From Bin16 sp965206315 (GTDB taxonomy: Bacteria > Chloroflexota > Dehalococcoidia > Lucifugimonadales > Australimonadaceae): a DNA stretch of 64,000 nucleotides. The position numbers were made by a program, and so were the translations under genes. Positions 25,024 through 34,028 of the stretch are shown here, piece after piece. Where the stretch lies: positions 1,302,001-1,366,000 of the forward strand of contig OZ242210.1 of assembly GCA_965206315.1 (NCBI GenBank), read 5' to 3'. Positions within the stretch are counted from its first letter, which is position 1. Each line of letters starts with the position of its first letter. The notes under the pieces were generated by a model. That model was not told where the DNA came from. It saw only the letters and a list, made by a program, of their open reading frames with translations, and ran no database searches.

Positions 25024-26085
25024 TTACAGCCCGTAGAACGCCGCCGGGTTGTCCTCCAGTATCTTCCGCGCCGCCGTGTCGCTGATGTGGCCCTCCGACG
25101 CCCAGCGCCGCACCGCGTCGATCGCGTCAGGCTCCGCTGACGTGTCGAAGTGCGAGTAGTCGGTGCCCATCATCAGGTGGTCCTCGGTGCCGAGCGTCAG
25201 GATGTACGAGATGTCCTCGACCGCGTCCACGGCCACGAAGAACTTGTTCCGCTTGAAGAGGTTCTCCCCCATCTCGAACTTCCGTATCCACGAGCGCCGC
25301 TTCTTCTCGGCCTTCAGCCGGTCGATCACGTACGGCACCCACGTCGAACCCGCCTCGATGAAGCCCCAGCGGATGTCCGGGAACTTGTCCGGCACCTCGT
25401 AGAGCACCAGCGCGTGGAACGCGTCCATGATGGGGATGCCGCCCAGGCTGTCGCCGTGGCCGAGCCGCGCCTCGGTGGGATTGCCCGCGCCCGTGTGGAT
25501 GCAGATAGGCATGTCCAGAGCGCTCGCCTCCTCGTACAGGGGGAAGAAGTACGGGTCGCTCACGCGCCTGCCGTGCTCCAGGCCCCGCTTGAACACGCCT
25601 ATCGCGCCGTTCTCCTTCGCCCAGCGCAGGTAGCTCACTGCCGCGTCCATGTCCAGCAACGGCGGCACCGCCACCCATCGCAGCCGGCCCTCGGTCGGGG
25701 CGCACTTGCCGGCGACGTACCGGCTCCAGCTGTCGACCAGCGCGCGCTCGGCCTCCGGGTTGCCGGTGATGTACGACAGGAAGAACGTGGGATAGATGAT
25801 GTGGATATCGACCCCTCGGTCGTCCATGTGCTGCAGCCGCTCGTTCACGTCCAGCAGCTCGCGCGAGTTAAGCGTCGTGCCGGTCAGCTCGTCGTTGCGG
25901 ATCATCCGCTGGCGGAGCCTGCCGTCCACGAGCCACCAGCGGCTCGCCGAGGCGTCCATCCCGCCGGGAACGATGCCCTCGGGCGGAGAGATCGTGACGG
26001 GCCGGAACCGCGCCGCCGCGCCCTCCATGTACTGCCACGCCTCTTCCGGTTCGTCGATGTGGGTGTCTGCGTCTATAACGGGCAT
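25024..26085 (-). CDS. Amidohydrolase family 2 metal-dependent hydrolase
   Basis: The 353-residue TIM-barrel hydrolase/decarboxylase is of the ACMSD-like branch. It starts with the metal motif DADTHIDEPEEAW, then CIHTGAGNP, and MMGTDYSHFD near the end carries the catalytic Asp. Such enzymes decarboxylate or hydrolyse aromatic or related acids; the substrate is unknown. GGGAGG lies 6 nt before the ATG at 26085, so the open frame further upstream is not used. Confidence 0.88.
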   Translation of the reverse strand: MPVIDADTHIDEPEEAWQYMEGAAARFRPVTISPPEGIVPGGMDASASRWWLVDGRLRQRMIRNDELTGTTLNSRELLDVNERLQHMDDRGVDIHIIYPTFFLSYITGNPEAERALVDSWSRYVAGKCAPTEGRLRWVAVPPLLDMDAAVSYLRWAKENGAIGVFKRGLEHGRRVSDPYFFPLYEEASALDMPICIHTGAGNPTEARLGHGDSLGGIPIMDAFHALVLYEVPDKFPDIRWGFIEAGSTWVPYVIDRLKAEKKRRSWIRKFEMGENLFKRNKFFVAVDAVEDISYILTLGTEDHLMMGTDYSHFDTSAEPDAIDAVRRWASEGHISDTAARKILEDNPAAFYGL

Positions 26086-26380
26086 GTCGCGCCTCCCGTT
26101 GGTGCTCGTGCGGCGGTCGCCGCCGCGCGAGCAGTCTACTACGCCCCGCTGCCGATGCAACGCCGGGCCGCTCGACCTCGTATCTCATGCGAGGGATGCC
26201 TTGTTGCGGAACATCACGGCGGTTCAGGGCAAGTGCCGTAAGCTCTATGCGCACCTCTGTAGCCTCTGCGTCCAGGAGTGGAGCACTTCCTGCCTTCGCA
26301 GGAATGACGAAAGTACCCCCGATGACGGAACGGCATATACTGGGCGTCTGTCCGGGCGGAACGGAGGGCGTACGAGCACC
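26086..26380. other. Intergenic region between divergent genes
   Basis: There is no convincing gene. It contains a type B hairpin repeat (about 26289-26307, TTCCTGCCTTCGCAGGAA) followed by ATGACG, and a TATACT box at 26336-26341 upstream of the glycosyltransferase gene. Confidence 0.6.
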
Positions 26381-27571
26381 GTGATCGAGACAGCCACGCC
26401 AGCCGACTCCATGTTGGCGCGAGAGGAGCAGCGGGCGGCGCTGAAGATAGCGCTCGTCTCGCCCTACGACTTCGGCACGCCGGGCGGCGTGAACGACCAC
26501 GTGAACAATCTCGCCCGCGAGCTGCGAGCGAAGGGGCACGCCGTCACCGTCATCGGTCCGCTCGCGAACTCCAGGGAGCGCACGCTGGAGCCGGGGTTCA
26601 TCCCGATGGGGAGGCCCGTTCCCGTTCCCAGCGGCGGCGCGGTCGCCCGCATCACGTTCTCCGTGTGGCTGGAGCCGAACGTCCGCAGGCTGCTGCGCCG
26701 CGAACGGTTCGACATCGTACACCTGCACGAACCGATGACCCCGGCGCTGCCGTTCGCGTTCCTCCACAACTCGACGTCGGTGAACGTCGGGACGTTCCAC
26801 ACGTTCAACGGGTCGCGCTTCTACAGGGCGTGGCGGTACTTGAGCCGCCGGTGGTTCCGCAAGCTGGACGGTCGCATCGCGGTCTCCAAGCCGGCGATGG
26901 ACTTCGTTAGCAAGTTCTACCCCGGCGAGTACGAGATCATCCCGAACGGCGTGGACATCGAGCGGTTCGAGAACGCCAGGCCGATGGAGCGTTTCAACGA
27001 CGGCAAGCTCAACATCCTCTTCCTCGGCAGGCTGGAGCGTCGCAAGGGGCTGAAGTACCTCGTGATGGCGTACAGCAGGCTGAAGTGGCGCTACCCGAAC
27101 ATCCGGCTCATCATCGCGGGGGGCGGCAACCCCGGCGAGGAGGTGCTGTCGCTCATCGGCGAGAGCAACCTCGAGGACGTCGAGTTCATCGGCCTCGCTC
27201 CGTACCAGGACGTGCCCCGCTACTACCAGTCCGCCGACATCTACTGCGCGCCGAATACGGGGCGCGAGAGCTTCGGCATCGTGCTGCTGGAGGCGATGGC
27301 TGCGGGCAAGCCGATCGCGGCGTCGCGCATCGACGGGTTCAGCAGGGTGCTGTCGAACGGCGTCGAGGGGCTGCTGGTCAAGCCGAAGAACGACGGGGAA
27401 CTCGCGGATGCGCTCGAACGGCTCATCGTGAACGAGCAGCTGCGCAAGGAGATGGGCGCGCGGGGCCGCATCACGGTCGAGCAGTACCGGTGGGAGCGCG
27501 TCGCTGACCGTGTGCTCGCGCACTACCGCTCGCTGCTGTGGCGCAGGGCGCAGCGAGAGAAGGCCGGATGA
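26381..27571 (+). CDS. Glycosyltransferase family 4
   Basis: The 396-residue GT-B enzyme has the N-terminal glycine-rich SPYDFGTPGGVNDHV loop, HLHEPMTPALPFAF, IPNGVDIERF, LGRLERRKGL and the E-x7-E donor motif ESFGIVLLE. It resembles PimA/PimB-type mannosyltransferases that use GDP- or UDP-sugars. It overlaps the next gene, a CDP-alcohol phosphatidyltransferase, by ATGA. The pair suggests synthesis of a glycosylated phospholipid. The start is uncertain: GTG 26381 or ATG 26411. Confidence 0.88.
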   Translation: MIETATPADSMLAREEQRAALKIALVSPYDFGTPGGVNDHVNNLARELRAKGHAVTVIGPLANSRERTLEPGFIPMGRPVPVPSGGAVARITFSVWLEPNVRRLLRRERFDIVHLHEPMTPALPFAFLHNSTSVNVGTFHTFNGSRFYRAWRYLSRRWFRKLDGRIAVSKPAMDFVSKFYPGEYEIIPNGVDIERFENARPMERFNDGKLNILFLGRLERRKGLKYLVMAYSRLKWRYPNIRLIIAGGGNPGEEVLSLIGESNLEDVEFIGLAPYQDVPRYYQSADIYCAPNTGRESFGIVLLEAMAAGKPIAASRIDGFSRVLSNGVEGLLVKPKNDGELADALERLIVNEQLRKEMGARGRITVEQYRWERVADRVLAHYRSLLWRRAQREKAG

Positions 27572-28161
27572 GGTCGCTCGCCCCCAGACTGCGCGCGCGG
27601 GAGATGGCCGAGCGCTACTTCGCCCACCCCATCGCGCGGGTGCTCATCGCGCTCAAGGTGTCGCCGGACCTGCTGACGCTCGCCGGGTTCGCCGTCGCGG
27701 TGGTTGCAGCGTGGCTGCTCGCGGAAGGGGAACTTCTGATCGGGGGCATCGTGATGCTCGCGGGAGCTGCGATGGACATGCTGGACGGCTCGGTCGCGCG
27801 GCTGTCAGGAAAGGCGTCGACGTTCGGAGCGTTCTTCGACTCGGTGATGGACCGGCTGGGCGAGGCAGCGGTGCTGTTCGGGCTCGCGGTCTACTACATG
27901 CGCGACTCGGACGCGCTGGGTGTGTACCTGGCGTTCGGCGCGCTGACGGCGTCGCTCATGGTGAGCTACCTGCGGGCGCGCGCGGAGGGGCTGAACGTTC
28001 CGGGCGACGTGGGGTTCCTCGGCAGGCCGGAGCGGGTGGTCGTGCTCGGCGTGGCGCTGCTCGTGGGGTACCCGGCGTACGGGCTGGGGATCATCGCCGT
28101 CGTCGGCGCGCTCACGGTGCTGCAGCGCGCCTGGCACGTGCGTCGGGCGACGCGCGATTAG
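27568..28161 (+). CDS. CDP-alcohol phosphatidyltransferase
   Basis: The 197-residue membrane enzyme has the full active-site motif: DMLDGSVAR, then G (in TFGAFFDSVMDR) with all required Asp residues. It joins a CDP-diacylglycerol to a polar alcohol, such as glycerol phosphate or inositol phosphate. The ATG overlaps the glycosyltransferase stop (ATGA), indicating coupling. Its stop overlaps that of the convergent RCC1-like gene. The alcohol substrate cannot be told from sequence alone. Confidence 0.88.
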   Translation: MRSLAPRLRAREMAERYFAHPIARVLIALKVSPDLLTLAGFAVAVVAAWLLAEGELLIGGIVMLAGAAMDMLDGSVARLSGKASTFGAFFDSVMDRLGEAAVLFGLAVYYMRDSDALGVYLAFGALTASLMVSYLRARAEGLNVPGDVGFLGRPERVVVLGVALLVGYPAYGLGIIAVVGALTVLQRAWHVRRATRD

Positions 28162-30281
28162 GGGCGCGCCGGCTGCGGGCCGCGTACGAACGAGAAGGTG
28201 AGCGTCCAGATGCCGGTGGCCTCGACGGTGACGGTCTGCCTGCCGCGTTCGACGTTGTTGCCGTCCTCCAGCGGGCCGACCCTTATGGTGCGGGTGTTGG
28301 ACTCGGTATCGGCAGGGCCTCCCAGGCTGGCGACGTGGTTGGTGGTGTAGTCCATGACGACCCAGGAGCCGATCGTGATCTTGAAGTCAGCAGGAGTGGC
28401 GTTAAAGGCCTGACACTTCTGACCCGTCGACCCCTGCGTCTCGCACTCGAAGTTCTCGCGCAGCCGGACGGAGAGCTGCCAGGTGCCGGCGTCCAGGCTG
28501 ATGTTGGAGAAGGTGCAGCCGTCCGTGTCCGCGCAGACCGGGTCGGTGTGCCGGTACAGCTCGTAGGGTCTGGGGGTCGGGGTCGGTCTGGGGGCTGAGA
28601 AGGGCGGCCAGTTCTGGTCGTTCGAGTTGTCGCCCCAGCAGACGGGCGTGCTGTCGGGCCGGATGCCGCAGGTGTGGGCGACCCCGGAGTAGATGTTGCT
28701 GAGCACTTCGTCGCGCGGCGCTGCAGTCTGTCCGTTGCTGTTGTTGCCCCAGCACATCGGCGTGCCGTCCAGGCGGAGCGCGCAGGTGTAGCGCTCGCCG
28801 GCGGACATCATGCTGAAGGCCTCGCCCTCGGGGGGCGTGGACTGCCGGTAGTTGTTGCGCCCCCAGCAGACGGGCGTGCCGTCCTCCCGCAGTCCGCAGG
28901 CGTGCGCGCCGCCCGTGGTGAGGGAGACGAGCTGCTCGTCCTGCGGCGCAGGCATCGTCCAGCGGTTGGTGTCGCCCCAGCAGACGGGCGAGCCGTCGGT
29001 CCGGAGGCCGCACGAGAACCGGAACCCGGCGCTGATGGCCTTGAGCGTCAGGCCGCTCGGCGGGAACGACTGCCCTTCCGAGTTGTCGCCCCAGCACTCG
29101 GGCGAGCCGTCGGGCAGGAGCGCGCAGTTGTGGTCGAACCCCGCGCTTATGGTGGTGAAGACCGCGCGCGGCGGCGAGAGGATCTCCTCGGTCAGGTTCG
29201 AGGTGCGCGACTCCGATTGGGGGTAGGACGCGGAGAACGACCAGTACATCCGGTCCAGCGACGGCGGCTCAGACCGCAGCGTGATGCTGACCACGCGTCC
29301 GTTATCGCCAGCCGCGATGTACTGCACCTCGAAGGCGTGGCTACCGAGCGTGCCCGTGGCGACTGTCCACGTTTGCGCTGGGTCGCTGTCCATATCAAGG
29401 TCGGTCACAGTGAAGGGGAAGGTGTGCGCTCCCAGCTCGTTGTTGTTGTAGACGGGGCGCATGGAGAGGGTGAACGTGAGCCTGCCTGCCCCGTCGCCGG
29501 TCAGGTTGGCGGGCACCGCGAACATGAGTGACTGCCCGTTGGTACGGAGCTCTCCGGTGGACGTGCCTGCGGTCGTGGCCAGCGCGCGCCGGGTGGTGAC
29601 GGTGTAGGTCTGTTCGCTGATTCCAGCCGCGCCCCAGCAGACCGCGATGCCGTTCTCCTGCAGGCCGCAGTTGTGGTTGTAGGAGGTGCTGAGCGAGACG
29701 AGCCGGATGTTCGGCGGGGGCGACGCCTGGCGGTGGTCATTGCCACCCCAGCAGAGCACGGCGCCGTTCGGGCGGAGCCCGCAGGTGTGCGTGCTGCCCC
29801 CGTGCATGCTCACGAAGCTGTCGAAGGGTATGGGGGTAGGGGTCGGTGAGGGCCCGGGCGTCGGCGTCGGGGTGTCCTGTGGCGGGAAGGGAGTGAAGTC
29901 AGGAGGGATCGGCGCGCCGCTGTACGGCGTTGCGGTAGGCATGGGCGTGGGCGTTGGAGTCGGGGTGGGCGTCGGGGTGAGCGTCGGTGTAGGAGTCGGG
30001 GTGAGCGTTGCCGTGGCGGTGGGAGTCGGGGTCACCGTTGCCGTCGGCGTCGGCGTGGGGGTGAACGTGGGGGTTGCCGTCGCGGTGGGGGTCGACGTCG
30101 GCGTGGGCGCCGCAGTCGGGGTGGCGGTAGGCGTGGCGGTGGCGGTAGGCGTCGGGGTGTCCCGCGCGACGACAACGGGCGCGACCGTCTGCTCAGGACC
30201 GGCGCATGCGCCGACCAGCGCCGGCGCGGCGATGAGGGCCAGGGCGCACAGGAAGATGAGGTTCTCTCTGAACAGACGCAT
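28158..30281 (-). CDS. Lipoprotein with Pro/Thr linker and RCC1-like seven-repeat propeller
   Basis: The 707-residue protein has a lipoprotein signal peptide (VGAC, Cys26) and a TPTPTA-type linker (about 40-150). Seven repeats follow, each shaped HxCGLxxxGxPVCWGxN, the RCC1/alpha-tubulin-suppressor type, implying a seven-blade beta-propeller. Every repeat has two Cys. Between repeats 2 and 3 there is an insert of about 150 residues containing a beta-sandwich-like segment. After the last repeat, a second short linker leads to a C-terminal beta domain with four more Cys. It is probably extracellular. Ligand unknown. Confidence 0.8.
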   Translation of the reverse strand: MRLFRENLIFLCALALIAAPALVGACAGPEQTVAPVVVARDTPTPTATATPTATPTAAPTPTSTPTATATPTFTPTPTPTATVTPTPTATATLTPTPTPTLTPTPTPTPTPTPMPTATPYSGAPIPPDFTPFPPQDTPTPTPGPSPTPTPIPFDSFVSMHGGSTHTCGLRPNGAVLCWGGNDHRQASPPPNIRLVSLSTSYNHNCGLQENGIAVCWGAAGISEQTYTVTTRRALATTAGTSTGELRTNGQSLMFAVPANLTGDGAGRLTFTLSMRPVYNNNELGAHTFPFTVTDLDMDSDPAQTWTVATGTLGSHAFEVQYIAAGDNGRVVSITLRSEPPSLDRMYWSFSASYPQSESRTSNLTEEILSPPRAVFTTISAGFDHNCALLPDGSPECWGDNSEGQSFPPSGLTLKAISAGFRFSCGLRTDGSPVCWGDTNRWTMPAPQDEQLVSLTTGGAHACGLREDGTPVCWGRNNYRQSTPPEGEAFSMMSAGERYTCALRLDGTPMCWGNNSNGQTAAPRDEVLSNIYSGVAHTCGIRPDSTPVCWGDNSNDQNWPPFSAPRPTPTPRPYELYRHTDPVCADTDGCTFSNISLDAGTWQLSVRLRENFECETQGSTGQKCQAFNATPADFKITIGSWVVMDYTTNHVASLGGPADTESNTRTIRVGPLEDGNNVERGRQTVTVEATGIWTLTFSFVRGPQPARP
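29830..30170. repeat. Low-complexity DNA coding the TPTP linker
   Basis: Degenerate 6-bp units (GGTGTG/GGCGTC-like on the plus strand) encode the Thr-Pro repeats of the RCC1-like lipoprotein. Such a tract is prone to length change. Confidence 0.8.
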
Positions 30282-30370
30282 AGACGCTCGCCGCGTTATC
30301 GTATCTCATGCGGGGATGGTTTCCTCGTAGTTAGGACTGCGTGGTACGCCGTATCCGTAACCGTTCAGGC

Positions 30371-30376
30371 TATACT
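30371..30376 (+). promoter_or_regulatory. -10 box TATACT for 70-residue protein
   Basis: TATACT lies 29 nt before the GTG at 30406, with CAGGAG between them. Confidence 0.45.
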
Positions 30377-30405
30377 GTGCACGAGTCCCTCCAGGAGCAT
30401 GCACG

Positions 30406-30618
30406 GTGAGTTCGCCCGATAGAATCGAGATGCTGGCAGCGGCGGTTGCGCGGTTGGTCGAGGCCATGCGGCTCATGGACGCCAACCAGGCGGAGCGCGA
30501 CCGGGTGCTGCAGGAGCACTGGGCACACATCCAGGAGAACCAGGCCCGCATCCGCGAGATCATCGCGCTGCTCACCGATATGCAGTCCGACATCGCCCGC
30601 CTCGACGCCGCTTCGTAA
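30406..30618 (+). CDS. Small coiled-coil protein
   Basis: The 70-residue protein starts at GTG with CAGGAG 8 nt upstream. It is almost entirely helical with a heptad pattern (IEMLAAAVARLVEAMRLM ... IREIIALLTDMQSDIARL). No family is recognised. It could be a multimerising or scaffold peptide. It is a monocistronic unit between the RCC1-like gene and a repeat array. Confidence 0.6.
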   Translation: MSSPDRIEMLAAAVARLVEAMRLMDANQAERDRVLQEHWAHIQENQARIREIIALLTDMQSDIARLDAAS

Positions 30619-30621
30619 CCC

Positions 30622-30965
30622 TCACGCGCCCTCCCGCCGGTTCACCCTCACCCGCCGCGGCAAGCGCGTCGACCTCTCCCCGAGGGAGAGGTGGGGCTGC
30701 GGGATTCCTGCCTTCGCAGGAATGACGGGGGCTGCGCCCCGCTGGTTCACCCTCACCCGCCGCGCAAGCGCGTCGACCTCTCCCAGAGGGAGAGGTGGGG
30801 ATGGGCGCCCAGCCCGAGAGATTCCTCGACTCCGCTGCGCTCCTCTCGGAATGACAATCTCTCATCTCCCCGCCGGTCCACCCTCACCCGCCGCGGCAAG
30901 CGCGTCGACCTCTCCCGGAGGGCGAGGTGGGGATGCGGGGTTCCTGCCTTCGCAGGAACGACGGA
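30622..30965. repeat. Array of three type A/B/C repeat units
   Basis: Three direct copies of TTCACCCTCACCCGCCGC..AAGCGCGTCGACCTCTCCC-like units (starting near 30649, 30744, 30876) alternate with type B hairpins (TTCCTGCCTTCGCAGGAA) and one type C unit. The spacing is about 95 and 130 bp. It fills most of the 405-nt gap between the small coiled-coil gene and the MFS gene. There is no gene here. Confidence 0.9.
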
Positions 30966-31023
30966 CGCGGTTCGCGCTGCGCGCAGGTTGTGTCTCGTGC
31001 GATGCGGACTTAGCCTTTGCCGC

Positions 31024-32292
31024 ATGGGCGTCCTCACTCCACGCGGGAAGCCGTTCTACGGATGGACGATCGCCGGCGTTCTCTGCGTGTTCGGAGCCGT
31101 GGGGGTCGGCCTCGCGGGCGCGAACTTCGCGCTGTTCATCGTGCCGATGACCGAGGATCTGGGATGGAGTTCGTCCACGTTCGGCTGGGCGTTCTTCCTC
31201 CGGTTCCTGATGATCCTCGCAGCCGGACCGCTCATCGGGCGACTCATCGACCTGCGCGGACCGCGGCTGCCGGTCGTCGGAGCCGTGCTCATTGCGGGAG
31301 CGGCGGTGCTGTGGCTGTCGCGCATCGCGGCCGTGTGGGAGCTGGCGCTGGCGTTCATGCTCATCGGCATCGTGGGCATGGGGCGCGCGAACGATCTGCA
31401 GGCGGGCGCGCCGATAGCCAAGTGGTTCGTGCGGCGGCGCGGGCTGGCGATGGGGATCGCACTCGCGGGCACGCCGCTGGGCGTCGCCATCTACTACCCG
31501 GTTACGCAGGCGCTCATCGACGGCATCGGCTGGCGGGGAGCGCTGGCGTCGCTCGCGGTCTCCGGCACGGCGATAGCGGTGCCGCTCGCGCTGCTGCTGC
31601 GGCGCCAGCCGGAGGACGCGGGTCTGCTCCCGGACGGCGACACGCCCTCGTCCGGCGAGGCCCGGGCGGCTGCGCGGGCGGCATCCGACCCGGAGCGGTC
31701 GCTCACGCGGCGCGAGGCGATGCGCACCCGCCGCTTCTGGCTGATGCTGGCCGGCTTCACGGCGATGACGTACGGCCTCTCGACGCTCACCATCTACCGG
31801 GTGCCGCACTTCGTCGAGCGCGGGCTCGACCCCACGCTCGTGGCTGCGGCCATCTCCGTCGACGCGGTCATCGCCGTCGTTGCGAGCGTGCTGCTGGGCA
31901 GGGTGCTGGACCGCGCTCCGTTGCGCATCGTGCTGCTGGGCGGCATCGCGGTCGGTTCCCTGTGCGCGGTGGGGCTGCTGCTTGCGGGAAGCGTCTTCTG
32001 GCTATTCGCGGCGAACATCTTCTACGCGCTCGGCTTCCAGAGCACGCACGTCGCGCAGAGCGTCATGTGGGCGAACCAGTTCGGCAGGCGGCACCAGGGC
32101 GACCTGCGGGGTTTCACGATCCCGGTGACGGTGGGCGTGGGCGCGCTGGCGTTCCCGGTGACAGGGTACCTGCGGGACGTCGCAGGGGAGTACACGCCCG
32201 CGTGGTTCGTTTCGATAGGGGCGCTCGTGGTCGCGGGGGCGCTGCTGGTGGCGGTGCGTCCGGCGTCTGGTCCACCCTCACCCCCGCGCTGA
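31024..32292 (+). CDS. MFS transporter
   Basis: The 422-residue protein has twelve predicted membrane helices. It opens KPFYGWTIAGVLCVFGAVGVG and is of the monocarboxylate/oxalate-antiporter-like branch. The loop after helix 2 contains GRLIDLRGPRLP. The substrate is unknown. The ATG lies 7 nt after a TAGCCT box with no ribosome site, suggesting a leaderless message. The last seven residues and the TGA stop come from a dispersed type A repeat, so the original C-terminus has been altered. Confidence 0.88.
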   Translation: MGVLTPRGKPFYGWTIAGVLCVFGAVGVGLAGANFALFIVPMTEDLGWSSSTFGWAFFLRFLMILAAGPLIGRLIDLRGPRLPVVGAVLIAGAAVLWLSRIAAVWELALAFMLIGIVGMGRANDLQAGAPIAKWFVRRRGLAMGIALAGTPLGVAIYYPVTQALIDGIGWRGALASLAVSGTAIAVPLALLLRRQPEDAGLLPDGDTPSSGEARAAARAASDPERSLTRREAMRTRRFWLMLAGFTAMTYGLSTLTIYRVPHFVERGLDPTLVAAAISVDAVIAVVASVLLGRVLDRAPLRIVLLGGIAVGSLCAVGLLLAGSVFWLFAANIFYALGFQSTHVAQSVMWANQFGRRHQGDLRGFTIPVTVGVGALAFPVTGYLRDVAGEYTPAWFVSIGALVVAGALLVAVRPASGPPSPPR

Positions 32293-32640
32293 AGCGCGGC
32301 GACCTCTCCCAAGGGGAGAGGTGAGCGAAGGGCGCCCACGAGGGACGCCCCTATACCGGGCGGGGTTGGCGCGCTAAAGCGCGGGCCTTCGCAGGATGGT
32401 TCGACAGGCTCACCATGAGCGGGCTATCCCCGAGAGGATTCTGCGCGCTAAAGCGCGGGACTCCGCTGCGCTCCGCTCAGCATGACAAGATCCCCCGCCC
32501 CACCCACCGCCGTGTGCCCTGCCCGGGCACGCTGGATTCCCGCCGGTGCGGGAATGACGGGGGCTGCGCCCCGCGTCTGGTTCACCCTCACCCGCCGCGG
32601 CAAGCGCGTCGACCTCTCCCAGGGGGAGAGGTGAGCGGAG
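32268..32640. repeat. Dense mosaic of dispersed repeats (types A-D)
   Basis: In order there are a type A unit, a type D unit (AGGGCGCCCACGAGGGACGC), a degenerate GCGCTAAAGCGC piece, type C fragments (GACTCCGCTGCGCTCCGCTC), a GGTGCGGGAATGACG piece and another full type A unit. These fill the 395-nt gap before ffh. There is no gene. Confidence 0.85.
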
Positions 32641-32687
32641 GGCGTCCCCGGCATCGCGAAAGGCTCTCTGATAGCCTGTAGAGCGGT

Positions 32688-34028
32688 ATGTTCGACACGC
32701 TGACGGACAAGCTGACGGCGGTGTTCAACCGCGTCGGCAGCAAGGGACGACTGACCGACGAGGACATCGACGAGGCGTTGCGCGAGGTGCGTCTCGCGCT
32801 GCTCGAGGCGGACGTCAACTTCCGGGTCGCGCGCGACTTCACGGCGAAGGTGAAGGAGCGGGCGACCGGCAGTGACGTGCTCCGGGGCATCTCGCCGGGG
32901 CAGCAGGTCGTCAAACTGGTGCACGACCAACTCGTCGAACTGCTCGGCGAGGGCAACCACACGCTCACCCCCGGCCCGTCGCTGCCCGCCGCGCTCATGC
33001 TGGTAGGGCTGCAGGGCTCCGGCAAGACGACGACCGCCGCGAAACTCGCGCTGATGCTGCGCAAGCGCGAAGAGCGCTCGCTGCTCATCGCGGGGGACCT
33101 GCGACGTCCGGCGGCGATGGACCAGCTGGAGGCGCTCGGCAGGCAGCTCGACATCCCCGTCTACCGCGAGAACGCAGGCCCCGATGCCGCCCCGCGCGTC
33201 GTGCAGAACGGCGTCAAGCGCGCCCGCGAGATGGGCGTGAAGTGGGCCATCGTGGACACGGGCGGGCGCATCCACGCCGACGACGAGCTGATGGCGGAGC
33301 TGGAGGAGATGCGGCGCATCCTCGAACCGGCCGAGGTGCTCATGGTGCTCGATGCCATGACCGGCCAGGATGCGGTGAACGCAGCCGCCCAGTTCAACGA
33401 GCGCATCGCACTCACCGGGCTCATCCTTTCCAAGCTCGACGGCGACGCACGAGGCGGCGCTGCGCTGTCGGCCACGCATGTCACGGGCGTGCCGGTGAAG
33501 TTCGCAGGGACAGGCGAGAAGCCGGATGCCCTCGAACCGTTCCATCCCGAGCGGATGGCGTCCCGCATCCTCGGGATGGGCGACATCGTCAGCCTCGTGG
33601 AGCGTGTCCAGGAGCAGACGACGGAGGAACAGGCGGCGCAACTCGAGCGCAAGATGCGCCGGGCCGAACTCGACCTGAACGACTTCCTCGACCAGCTGCG
33701 GCAGCTGCAGCGAATGGGGCCGCTGTCGTCGATCCTCGAGATGATCCCCGGCGCTCGCGGGATGGGGGCGAAACTCCCCTCCGGCCCGGAGGGCGAGCAG
33801 CGGCTGCGGCGCACCGAGGCGGTGATCTCGTCGATGACGATGTGGGAGCGTCGTCACCCGGAGCGCATCAACGGGAGCCGCCGGAAGCGCATCGCGAACG
33901 GCAGCGGGACGACGCCCGCCGACGTGAACCAGCTGCTCTCCCAGTTCCAGCAGATGCGCAAGATGATGAAGCAGCTTGCGTCCGGCAAGAAGCGGAACCT
34001 GCGGGGGTTGGGGTTGCCGGGGTTCTAG
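32688..34028 (+). CDS. ffh: Signal recognition particle protein Ffh
   Basis: The 446-residue SRP54 GTPase has an N domain, the G domain with GLQGSGKTTTAAKLA, DTGGR, and a Met-containing M domain near the C-terminus. It brings nascent membrane proteins to FtsY. There is no ribosome site; a TAGCCT box ends 10 nt before the ATG, so the leader is absent or very short. Its TAG stop shares a CTAG palindrome with the convergent alkA stop. No SRP RNA gene is seen nearby. Confidence 0.95.
   Translation: MFDTLTDKLTAVFNRVGSKGRLTDEDIDEALREVRLALLEADVNFRVARDFTAKVKERATGSDVLRGISPGQQVVKLVHDQLVELLGEGNHTLTPGPSLPAALMLVGLQGSGKTTTAAKLALMLRKREERSLLIAGDLRRPAAMDQLEALGRQLDIPVYRENAGPDAAPRVVQNGVKRAREMGVKWAIVDTGGRIHADDELMAELEEMRRILEPAEVLMVLDAMTGQDAVNAAAQFNERIALTGLILSKLDGDARGGAALSATHVTGVPVKFAGTGEKPDALEPFHPERMASRILGMGDIVSLVERVQEQTTEEQAAQLERKMRRAELDLNDFLDQLRQLQRMGPLSSILEMIPGARGMGAKLPSGPEGEQRLRRTEAVISSMTMWERRHPERINGSRRKRIANGSGTTPADVNQLLSQFQQMRKMMKQLASGKKRNLRGLGLPGF

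Noticed and set aside
30622..30965. CRISPR array
   Set aside because: The direct repeats are few, the spacers are unequal and made of other dispersed repeats, and no cas gene is near.
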